14,147 nucleotides of DNA from positions 1 to 14,147 of the forward strand of contig DASTQL010000063.1 in assembly GCA_035761805.1 (NCBI GenBank), read 5' to 3'. How positions within the stretch are numbered: the stretch's first letter is position 1; every line of letters starts with the position of its first letter. Source of the stretch: DASTQL01 sp035761805 (GTDB lineage: Bacteria; Actinomycetota; Actinomycetes; Jiangellales; Jiangellaceae). Of the stretch, positions 1 to 6,789 are shown one piece after another. The notes under the pieces were generated by a model, which was not told the DNA's origin, ran no database searches, and saw nothing but the letters and a program-made list of their open reading frames with translations. Both the position numbers and the translations under genes were made by a program.

Positions 1-176
1 GCCACCGCCGCCGCCTGCGCCCACCGGGCCGCCAGCACCACCCCCATCGCCGCATCCGGGTCACACCACTGCGGGTCGGCCCCGCCCAGCGCGCCGGCCG
101 CCGCGGTCACCGCGGCCGCCACCGGATCCCCGACACCGGCGGCGTCCGGGGCGGTGGGAGCGGCGGCCACATCCAT
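1..176 (-). CDS. DUF222/13E12-type protein, N-terminal part only (cut by window edge)
   Basis: This is an open minus-strand frame from an ATG at 176 to the window edge, with no stop, giving about 58 residues. The peptide starts MDVAAAPTAPDAAG and becomes alanine-rich and helical (AAMGVVLAARAQAAAV near the edge). That resembles the N-terminus of actinobacterial DUF222 (13E12 repeat) proteins, which often carry a C-terminal HNH nuclease domain; that domain would lie outside the window. The supporting context is an SOS box seven bases upstream of the ATG. Several 13E12-family genes of Mycobacterium tuberculosis are LexA-regulated. There is no Shine-Dalgarno sequence, and the TACGAT -10 element ends six bases before the ATG, which fits a leaderless transcript. 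The family call is an inference from a short, low-complexity segment plus the promoter. The overlapping frame starting at 188 gives a proline/arginine-rich peptide and was not chosen. Confidence 0.5.
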   Translation of the reverse strand, partial: MDVAAAPTAPDAAGVGDPVAAAVTAAAGALGGADPQWCDPDAAMGVVLAARWAQAAAV

Positions 177-183
177 CCCACCA

Positions 184-199
184 TCGTACAGACGTTCGA
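184..199 (-). promoter_or_regulatory. LexA/SOS box with embedded -10, for the leftward DUF222-like gene
   Basis: Read on the minus strand the site is TCGAACGTCTGTACGA. It matches the actinobacterial LexA consensus TCGAAC-N4-GTTCGA at 11 of 12 defined positions. Its right end plus the next base forms TACGAT, a good -10 hexamer (183-188). Six bases then separate the hexamer from the ATG at 176. LexA bound here would cover the -10, so repression until DNA damage is the expected mode. The -35 region is not clear. Confidence 0.8.
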
Positions 200-304
200 A
201 CGACACCGGAAGAGGCCACCCCCACCTGTGCACGACCAGCCGTGCGGGGCCCCGGTCCGTGCCCGGACGCCCGCGGCAGGAGCCAGCCAGGGTTCCGAGT
301 CAGA

Positions 305-320
305 TCGAACGCCTGTACGA
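305..320 (+). promoter_or_regulatory. LexA/SOS box with embedded -10, for the rightward radical SAM gene
   Basis: The site reads TCGAACGCCTGTACGA, one mismatch from TCGAAC-N4-GTTCGA. It differs by a single base from the box at 184-199 in the opposite orientation. TACGAT at 316-321 serves as a -10 element. Seven bases separate it from the GTG at 329, so transcription probably starts at or next to the start codon (leaderless). A -35 is at best weak (GGTTCCG around 291-297). LexA control of the M. tuberculosis homologue Rv2578c has been reported, as far as I recall. Confidence 0.8.
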
Positions 321-328
321 TCAGGTGC

Positions 329-1369
329 GTGCGCTGGGACCCGCTGCGGCTCGATGCAGCGCCACAGCCCCCGCTTCCGCTGTCTGGTGCGGTCGAGCGA
401 ACCTTCGACACGCCCGGCTTCGCAGGTATCACCTTCTACGAGGTCCAGGCGCGCTCGGCTCTCAACCGCGTCCCCGAGACATCGCGCGTCCCCTTCCGGT
501 GGACCGTCAACCCGTACCGGGGATGCACGCACGCGTGCGTCTACTGCTTCGCCCGCCGGACCCACACCTACCTGGACCTCGACGCCGGCATCGACTTCGA
601 CACCCGGGTGGTCGTCAAGGTCAACGTGGTCGAGGTGCTGCGCCGGGAGCTCGCATCGGCCCGCTGGTCGGGCGAACGGGTCGCCCTGGGCACCAACGTC
701 GACCCGTACCAGCGGGCGGAGGGCAGGTATCGCCTGATGCCGGGGATCCTGGCCGCCCTCCGGGACGCGTCGACGCCGTTCTCGGTGCTGACCAAGGGCA
801 CGCTCGTCCTGAGAGATCTCGACCTGCTCGCCGACTGCGCCGAGCGGGTCGAGGTATCGGTGGCCGTGTCCGTCGGCAGCGTGGACCGCGACCTGGCCCG
901 GTTGGTCGAACCCGGGGCGCCACCGCCGCAGGCGCGACTCGACGTCTGTGCGGCCCTCTCGGAGGCCGGACTGGGGTGCGGCGTGCTCATGGCGCCCGTG
1001 CTGCCCCACCTCACCGACTCCCCGTCGCAGCTGGAGGCGACCGTCGCGGCCATCGCAGCCGCCGGCGCCACCCAGGTGACACCGGTCGCCCTGCACCTGC
1101 GGCCAGGCGCGAGGGAGTGGTGGTTCGCCTGGCTGCGTGAGCACCGGCCGGACCTGGTCCGCCCCTACGAACGGCTGTACGCGAAGGGCGCCTACATCTC
1201 GCGCGACTACCAGCGTCGCCTCGCCGCCCAGGTGGCCGACCTCGCGGGCGCCCACGGGCTGCCGCGTGCGCCGGCCAACCGGCCGCGGCAGCCAACCGGG
1301 CGGGCCAGCCGACGCGACACCTCTGCCGAGCAGCTCGTCCTGGTCGAGGAAGGCAGCATGGACGGCTAG
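329..1369 (+). CDS. Rv2578c-family radical SAM protein (SplB-like superfamily), SOS-regulated
   Basis: The product is a 346-residue radical SAM protein of the group related to spore photoproduct lyase (COG1533) and represented by M. tuberculosis Rv2578c. The [4Fe-4S]/SAM motif CX3CX2C is CTHACVYC, with Cys66, Cys70 and Cys73, preceded by a conserved VNPYRGC context. Other family blocks are GTNVDPYQRAEGRY, in the first half, and SVLTKGT after it. The GTG at 329 gives MRWDPLRL, resembling the Rv2578c N-terminus; an in-frame ATG at 242 would place the SOS box inside the gene and is rejected. No Shine-Dalgarno sequence is needed if the mRNA is leaderless. The C-terminal 45 residues are basic and probably disordered, ending in a QLVLV segment at 335-339. 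The reaction is unknown; a role in DNA damage response is inferred from the LexA box and the SplB relationship. The stop overlaps that of convergent treY. Confidence 0.9.
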   Translation: MRWDPLRLDAAPQPPLPLSGAVERTFDTPGFAGITFYEVQARSALNRVPETSRVPFRWTVNPYRGCTHACVYCFARRTHTYLDLDAGIDFDTRVVVKVNVVEVLRRELASARWSGERVALGTNVDPYQRAEGRYRLMPGILAALRDASTPFSVLTKGTLVLRDLDLLADCAERVEVSVAVSVGSVDRDLARLVEPGAPPPQARLDVCAALSEAGLGCGVLMAPVLPHLTDSPSQLEATVAAIAAAGATQVTPVALHLRPGAREWWFAWLREHRPDLVRPYERLYAKGAYISRDYQRRLAAQVADLAGAHGLPRAPANRPRQPTGRASRRDTSAEQLVLVEEGSMDG

Positions 1370-3765
1370 GACCGGACGAGCAGCGCCACCGGCAGCCGGT
1401 CCAGGACCTCGATGAGCCTCAGCTCCCCGCCGGGGAACTCCCGGTCGGTGAGCAGGTCCCGCCACGTCCCCAGGGGGAGCACGACGAACGACTCCCCCCA
1501 GCCGCCGGCCCGCTCCAGCCCCAACGGCAGCCTCGTCGCCAGCGTGGCGACTGACCCGCCGCGAACGAAGGCGAAGGCGTGCTGGCTCGTGGTGGCCAAC
1601 GGCTCGTACGCGCCGTCGGGGCCGAACCACTCGGGGTGGTCGCGGCGCAGGCGGAGCGCCCGGGAGGTCACCAACAGCTTCTCGCTGTGGACGTCGCGCG
1701 GCGCATCCCCGGCGTCGAGTGCCGCAAGCCGCGCGGACCGCTCGGCGTAGTCGACCTCGCGACGGTTGTCGGGGTCGACCAGGGAGCGGTCGACGAGGTC
1801 GCAACCCTGGTAGACGTCGGGAACGCCGGGGAGCGTGAGCTGGACGAGCTTCTGGCTCAGCGAGGCGACGCGTGACCATGGTTCGATCCGGTCCGCGAAG
1901 TCCGCCACCGAGGCCGTGATCTCCTCGTCGGCCAGGACGGCCTCGGCATAGCCGCGGACGGCCGCGTCGTAGGCCTCGTCGGGTGACGTCCAGCTGGTGC
2001 GCACCTTGGCCTCGCGGGTGGCCTTCTCGAGGTAACCGGTGAGCCTGTCGGCAGTGATCGGCCAAGTGCCCACGAGCGTCTGCCAGATCAGGTAGTCGGT
2101 GACCTCGTCGGGTAGCCCGTCGACCGTGCGGTAGCGCGACGCGGCCGCCCGCCACCCGGTCACCGCCGCCCGCCACTCCTCGGGGAGCTCGGCCAGCACG
2201 GCCAGGCGGGCGCGCACGTCCTCGGCCCGCTTGGTGTCGTGGGTGGACAGCGTCGTCATGCCCAGGGGGTGCCGGGCCTGCTGCTGCGTCGCCCAGCCGT
2301 GCAGGACGTCCGGCGAGACGGCGAATCGCGCCGGTTCACCCCCCACCTCGTTGAGGGCTGCAAGCCGGAACCAGCGGTAGAAGGCCGTGTCCTCGACCCC
2401 CTTGGCCATCACCGGACCGCAGGTCTGCTGGAACCGCACGCAGAACTCCGCGCGACGGTCGTCGTCGCCCAGCCTGCCCAGCGCCAGGTCACGGAGCAGC
2501 GCCACGTCGTCGGCTCGCTCCGGCCTGGCCGCGGAGGCCCGTTCCGCCGCCGCCTGCACCAGGCTGACCGACTCCTCGGGTGCAGGCTCGGCGGGGACCA
2601 CGTAGGCCCGGTAGACGGGCATTTCGACGAGGAGCTCGACCAGCGCCTCCTCAAGACCGCGGCGGGTGAAGTCGCGAAGCATGACGTCGTCGTGCGAGAT
2701 ACCCGCAGCGAGCTCGACCAGGCGGTTCACCTCAGCGCGCAGCAGGGTGGCGAGGACCCCGCGCTTGGCCCGCTCGGCGACGGCGTGGAAGTCGCGCTCG
2801 GCACCGGTGAGCTCGCCCCAGAGGAGGGTGAGCGGCTCCGCGCCGGCGGGGTCGAGCAGGAGGCCGAGCACCCGGTTGAGCGTGTCGTAACCGGTGGTCC
2901 CCGCGCACTCCCAGTCCTCCGGCAGCCGTTCGTCACCCTCGAGGATCTTCTCCACGACGACCCAGGCGCCGTCGGTCGCCGCCGCCAGACTCCGGAGGTA
3001 GCCGCGAGGATCCGCGAGACCGTCCGGGTGGTCGACACGGAGACCGTCGATCGCACCGCTCCGGTGCAGCCCGACCAGCAGCTCGTGGGTGGGGCCGAAA
3101 ACGGCAGGGTCCTCGACACGGAGTGCCGCGAGGGTGTCGACGTCGAAGAAGCGCCGGTAGTTGAGCTCCTCGTCGGCCACGCGCCAGTGCGCCAGGCGGT
3201 ACCACTGCCGATCCACCAGCCGGTCCAGGGGCAGGTGCTCGGTGCCCGGTCGGACCGGGAAGACGCGGTCGAAATAGCGCAGCACCGGCTCGTCGCCGGT
3301 CGGGTCCAGCGTGATCTCCCCATCGGCCAGGCACTGACCGATGCGGCGACCGAGGACCGGCATCAGCAGGGCCCGGTCCTGCGTCGACCAGTCGACGTCG
3401 AACCACCGCGCGTACGGCGAGGAGGGTCCCTCCCGCAGCACCGACCAGAGCGGCGCGTTCAGCGACGCCGGCGTGGGCACGCACATGTGGTTGGGCACGA
3501 CATCCACGATGATGCCGAGATCATGGGCCCCCGCCCGGGCCCCCAGCCGGTCGAAGGCCGCGGGGCCACCGAGGTCCTCGGAGAGCCGGCCGTGGTCGAC
3601 CACGTCGTAGCCGTGCGTCGACCCGGGAGCCGCCTGCAGCACGGGGGAGAGGTAGAGATGGGACACCCCGAGGTCGGCGATGTACGGGACCACCTCCGCG
3701 GCCTCGTCGAAGCCGAAGCCCGGCCGGAGCTGCAGGCGGTAGGTGCCGGTGGGGACCCGGCTCAT
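1366..3765 (-). CDS. treY: Maltooligosyl trehalose synthase (GH13)
   Basis: TreY isomerises the reducing-end alpha-1,4 bond of a maltooligosaccharide to alpha,alpha-1,1, giving maltooligosyl trehalose in the cytosol. The 799-residue product opens with PTGTYRLQL, typical of the family. It has the GH13 regions in order: DVVPNH (88-93), GLRVDHPDGL (241-250) with probable nucleophile Asp245, VEKILEGDE (271-279) with probable acid Glu272, and STHDTKR with Asp510. The block PVMAKGVEDTAFYR (451-464) is characteristic of TreY. Length is normal. The ATG at 3765 was chosen because it overlaps the treX stop as ATGA and matches the family N-terminus; upstream in-frame sequence is shadow of treX. There is no strong Shine-Dalgarno sequence, so translation probably depends on coupling to treX. 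The usual next gene, treZ, is absent; the stop codon instead meets the stop of the convergent radical SAM gene. Confidence 0.96.
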   Translation of the reverse strand: MSRVPTGTYRLQLRPGFGFDEAAEVVPYIADLGVSHLYLSPVLQAAPGSTHGYDVVDHGRLSEDLGGPAAFDRLGARAGAHDLGIIVDVVPNHMCVPTPASLNAPLWSVLREGPSSPYARWFDVDWSTQDRALLMPVLGRRIGQCLADGEITLDPTGDEPVLRYFDRVFPVRPGTEHLPLDRLVDRQWYRLAHWRVADEELNYRRFFDVDTLAALRVEDPAVFGPTHELLVGLHRSGAIDGLRVDHPDGLADPRGYLRSLAAATDGAWVVVEKILEGDERLPEDWECAGTTGYDTLNRVLGLLLDPAGAEPLTLLWGELTGAERDFHAVAERAKRGVLATLLRAEVNRLVELAAGISHDDVMLRDFTRRGLEEALVELLVEMPVYRAYVVPAEPAPEESVSLVQAAAERASAARPERADDVALLRDLALGRLGDDDRRAEFCVRFQQTCGPVMAKGVEDTAFYRWFRLAALNEVGGEPARFAVSPDVLHGWATQQQARHPLGMTTLSTHDTKRAEDVRARLAVLAELPEEWRAAVTGWRAAASRYRTVDGLPDEVTDYLIWQTLVGTWPITADRLTGYLEKATREAKVRTSWTSPDEAYDAAVRGYAEAVLADEEITASVADFADRIEPWSRVASLSQKLVQLTLPGVPDVYQGCDLVDRSLVDPDNRREVDYAERSARLAALDAGDAPRDVHSEKLLVTSRALRLRRDHPEWFGPDGAYEPLATTSQHAFAFVRGGSVATLATRLPLGLERAGGWGESFVVLPLGTWRDLLTDREFPGGELRLIEVLDRLPVALLVRS

Positions 3766-5858
3766 CCGACCCGTCGCAGCACGAGCAGGGCCCGCGGCTC
3801 GACCCTGACCTTGCGCCGGGCCCGCAGCGGCCGCCGCCGGGCGACATCGGTGTCGTCGGTGTCGAGGACCGGCTGCCACGCCTCGCCGAGCTTCGTGCGC
3901 GGCAGCTGGAACGTCAGCACTTCGTCACCGGCGTTGAAGAGCATCAGGAAGGAGTCGTCCACGACAGGTCCCCCCCGGCGGTTCGGCTCCCGGATGGCGT
4001 CACCGTTGAGGAAGACCATGAGCGACCGGGCGAAGCCGGTGTCCCAGTCATCCTTGGTCATCGGGGTCCCGTCCGGCCGCAGCCAGGCGATGTCGGGCAG
4101 CCCGCTCTCGTCCGGCAGCCCGTCGAAGAACTTGCGCTGGCGGAAGACGGGGTGCTCGGCGCGCAGAGCCGCGACCGAGCGGGTGAAGGCCAGCAGGTCC
4201 CCGTCGACCCGGCTCCAGTCGACCCAGGAGATCTCGTTGTCCTGGCAGTAGACGTTGTTGTTGCCCCCCTGCGTCCGACCCAGCTCGTCGCCGTGCAGGA
4301 TCATCGGCACGCCCTGGGACAGCAGCAGCGTGGTGATGAAGTTGCGCTGCTGCCGGGCCCGCAGCGCGAGCACCTGCGGGTCGTCGGTCTCACCCTCGGC
4401 GCCGCAGTTCCACGAGCGGTTGTGACTCTCGCCGTCGGCGCCGCCCTCGCCGTTGGCCTCGTTGTGCTTCTCGTTGTACGAGACCAGGTCGTGCAGGGTG
4501 AAGCCGTCGTGGGCCGTGACGAAGTTGATCGACGCGTACGGCTTGCGCCCGTCGGCTTCGTAGAGGTCGCTCGACCCGGTGAGGCGGGCGGCGAACTCGC
4601 CGAGCGTGGCATGCTCGCCGCGCCAGAAGTCCCGGACGCAGTCGCGGTACTTGCCGTTCCACTCGGTCCACAGCGGCGGGAAGCCGCCGACCTGGTAGCC
4701 GCCGTCGCCGATGTCCCACGGCTCGGCGATGAGCTTCACCTGGCTGACAACCGGGTCCTGCTGGACGAGGTCGAAGAAGGCGGACAGCCGGTCGACCTCG
4801 TGGAACTGGCGGGCCAGCGTGGCGGCCAGGTCGAAGCGGAAGCCGTCGACGTGCATCTCGTTGACCCAGTACCGCAGCGAGTCCATGATCAGCTGTAGCA
4901 CGTGCGGGTGGCGCATGAGCAGGCTGTTGCCCGTGCCGGTCGTGTCGAAGTAGTGCCGCCGGTCCTCGTCCACGAGCCGGTAGTAGGCCGCGTTGTCGAT
5001 CCCGCGGAAGGACAGCGTGGGACCGAGGTGGTTGCCCTCGGCCGTGTGGTTGTAGACCACGTCGAGGATCACCTCGATGCCGACCGCGTGCAGCGACTTG
5101 ACCATCGCCTTGAACTCCTGCACCTGCTGGCCGCGCTGGCCGGAGGAGGAGTAGGCGTTGTGCGGGGCGAAGAAGCCGATCGTGTTGTAGCCCCAATAGT
5201 TGGACAGGCCCTTGTCCTCGAGCGTCGAGTCCTGCACGTACTGGTGCACGGGCATCAGCTCGACCGCCGTCACCCCCAGCGACTGCAGGTGGTCGAGCAT
5301 CACCGGGTGCGCCAGCCCGGCGTAGGTCCCGCGGATCTCCTCAGGGATCTCCGGGTGGGCGATCGTCAACCCCTTGACGTGCGCCTCGTAGATCACCGAG
5401 TGGTGGTACGTCGTCCGAGGGTGGCGGTCGTCGCCCCAGTCGAAGAACGGGTTGATGACGACGGACCTCATCGTGTGCGACCCGGAGTCCTCGTCGTTGA
5501 AGGAGTCCGGATCGCCGAAGTCGTACGAGAAGAGCGCCTGGTCCCAGTCGTTTCGGCCCTCGATCGCCTTGGCGTACGGGTCGAGGAGCAGCTTCGCCGG
5601 GTTGCAGCGGTGGCCGGCACGCAGGTCGTAGGGCCCGTGCACCCGGTAGCCGTATCGCTGCCCCGGTCCGACCCGGGGCAGGTAGGCGTGCCAGACGAAC
5701 GCCTCCCGCTCGGCCAAGGGGATCCGGGTCTCGGTGCCGTCGGAGGAGAACAGGCACAGCTCGACGCCGTCGGCCACCTCGCTGAAGAGCGTGAAGTTCG
5801 TGCCCGCGCCGTCGAACGTGGCTCCCAGCGGGTACGGCGTACCCGGCCAGACCTCCAT
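3762..5858 (-). CDS. treX: Glycogen debranching enzyme (isoamylase type, GH13)
   Basis: TreX hydrolyses alpha-1,6 branches of glycogen and releases linear maltooligosaccharides, the substrate of TreY encoded just downstream. The 698-residue protein has an N-terminal CBM48-like beta-sandwich (about 1-130, starting with WPGTPYPLGATFDGAGTNF). The GH13 barrel follows with all four regions: DVVYNHTAEG (266-275), GFRFDLA (339-345, nucleophile Asp343), AEPWD (378-382, acid Glu379) and FVTAHDGF (446-453, Asp451). The C-terminus ends in a beta-rich domain. The ATG at 5858 was chosen over upstream in-frame codons because it has GAGGGG at 5867-5872, eight bases upstream, and begins at the family N-terminus. 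It is the first gene of the treX-treY pair, with a 4-bp overlap to treY. The related glycogen debranching name glgX is also used for this family; the treY neighbour favours treX. Confidence 0.95.
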   Translation of the reverse strand: MEVWPGTPYPLGATFDGAGTNFTLFSEVADGVELCLFSSDGTETRIPLAEREAFVWHAYLPRVGPGQRYGYRVHGPYDLRAGHRCNPAKLLLDPYAKAIEGRNDWDQALFSYDFGDPDSFNDEDSGSHTMRSVVINPFFDWGDDRHPRTTYHHSVIYEAHVKGLTIAHPEIPEEIRGTYAGLAHPVMLDHLQSLGVTAVELMPVHQYVQDSTLEDKGLSNYWGYNTIGFFAPHNAYSSSGQRGQQVQEFKAMVKSLHAVGIEVILDVVYNHTAEGNHLGPTLSFRGIDNAAYYRLVDEDRRHYFDTTGTGNSLLMRHPHVLQLIMDSLRYWVNEMHVDGFRFDLAATLARQFHEVDRLSAFFDLVQQDPVVSQVKLIAEPWDIGDGGYQVGGFPPLWTEWNGKYRDCVRDFWRGEHATLGEFAARLTGSSDLYEADGRKPYASINFVTAHDGFTLHDLVSYNEKHNEANGEGGADGESHNRSWNCGAEGETDDPQVLALRARQQRNFITTLLLSQGVPMILHGDELGRTQGGNNNVYCQDNEISWVDWSRVDGDLLAFTRSVAALRAEHPVFRQRKFFDGLPDESGLPDIAWLRPDGTPMTKDDWDTGFARSLMVFLNGDAIREPNRRGGPVVDDSFLMLFNAGDEVLTFQLPRTKLGEAWQPVLDTDDTDVARRRPLRARRKVRVEPRALLVLRRVG

Positions 5859-5914
5859 GTGGGCTTCCCCTCGCTCCGTCCGCGGTGGCCTCGTGGCCTC
5901 CGCCGGGTCATTCT

Positions 5915-5936
5915 GGCGCACCCGGGCACGGGCGCC
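5915..5936 (-). terminator. Possible hairpin downstream of the glycosylase gene
   Basis: GGCG and CGCC arms enclose a second stem CCCG-GGCA-CGGG, with a two-base bulge on one side: eight base pairs in all. It lies about 36 bases after the stop of the uracil-DNA glycosylase gene and before the treX start. No U-tract follows, and short GC hairpins are common at this base composition, so this is a weak terminator call. No clear promoter for treX was found in the 113-base gap (5859-5971). Confidence 0.3.
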
Positions 5937-5971
5937 CTGGCGGGTTCAGGATCCGGTTGGTGCGTCGGTGC

Positions 5972-6784
5972 TCAGTGCAGCCACCACGCAGCCGAACCTG
6001 GGACGGTCACCGTGATGCTCGCCCGCTTCTCGGCGGCCGTGGCGCCGGACCGGGCGGCCCACGCCTCCAGGTCCCTCATCCACGCCGGGCTGCCGGCCGG
6101 GAGGTCCGCCTCGGGGATGCGCGCCAGGTCCTCCTGCCCGAGCCGGTCGCCGTACGGCCGTGCGTCCACCGGAACGTCCGGCGTGACCACCGGTGCCAGC
6201 CGGTCGAGCACGCCGTTCCAGCTCAGGCACAGGCGGCGCATGCCCTCCTCGAAGGTCACGGTGCCGTTGCGGGCAGCAGCGTCGGGATAGGTGGGGTGCA
6301 GCGCCTGTGCGTGCACGTACTCGGCGTCGGCCGCACCGGGCCACAGCCGGTAGGCGCGGCCCGCGGCCCGGCCGAAGGTGAGCACACCCTGCACCGGGCT
6401 CGTCGCCGCGATGGCGTCCAGCCATCGGTTGCGATACTCGACGATGTCCGCGTCGGCGACGTGGGACTCGGCACGCTGCCCGTACACCGAGTAGAGGAAT
6501 GCGTTGACGACCACGTAGCTGCGGTCCAGGCCGAGCCGCGCGAGCAGTCCCTGCACGCGCTGGCCGGCCTCGCCGACGAGGACGCGCCGCGCGATCGCTT
6601 CGTGCGCCGCGGGGTCCTGGCCGATGACGATCAGTCTCGCCGTGCCGTCGAGGCGACCGCGGTGGAAGATCGGTCCCCACTCCGTACGGAAGGAGTCGCG
6701 CGGGTATGCGTCGTCGCCGGGGTAGTCGTCGGCGAGGGAGCGGAACGGCTCGGCGGCGTAGCCGGGGCAGGAAGCGTGCGGCAC
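5972..6784 (-). CDS. Uracil-DNA glycosylase superfamily protein
   Basis: The 270-residue product carries the hallmarks of the uracil-DNA glycosylase fold (PF03167-type), whose members remove uracil or related bases from DNA. Motif A is VIGQDPAAHE (53-62), close to the GQDPYH of family 1 with the catalytic Asp kept (Asp57). VVVNAF (91-96) supplies a probable uracil-contacting Asn94. HPTYPD (163-168) matches the second active-site motif, with a His at 163. There are no cysteines placed for the Fe-S cluster of families 4 and 5. The GTG at 6784 was chosen because AGGAGG (6793-6798) sits eight bases upstream; a GTG three codons farther up overlaps that Shine-Dalgarno sequence. The start lies five bases after the S41 peptidase stop, so it is probably co-translated with it. 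Activity and substrate are not certain. Confidence 0.8.
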   Translation of the reverse strand: MPHASCPGYAAEPFRSLADDYPGDDAYPRDSFRTEWGPIFHRGRLDGTARLIVIGQDPAAHEAIARRVLVGEAGQRVQGLLARLGLDRSYVVVNAFLYSVYGQRAESHVADADIVEYRNRWLDAIAATSPVQGVLTFGRAAGRAYRLWPGAADAEYVHAQALHPTYPDAAARNGTVTFEEGMRRLCLSWNGVLDRLAPVVTPDVPVDARPYGDRLGQEDLARIPEADLPAGSPAWMRDLEAWAARSGATAAEKRASITVTVPGSAAWWLH

Positions 6785-6789
6785 CGAGG

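Noticed and set aside
242..328. Upstream ATG start for the radical SAM gene
   Set aside because: It would put the SOS box and the -10 inside the coding sequence, and the added 29 residues do not look like the family N-terminus.
107..2176. 689-codon minus-strand frame covering the radical SAM gene
   Set aside because: It runs antisense to the radical SAM gene and out of frame across the treY end. Its first residues overlap the DUF222-like start region, but the 176 start gives the more family-like peptide.
2239..4251. Long plus-strand open frame (670 codons) opposite treY and treX
   Set aside because: It lies antisense to two well-supported genes with intact catalytic motifs. Its translation is rich in Arg, Gly, Val and Gln without a family motif, as expected for the shadow frame of a GC-rich gene.
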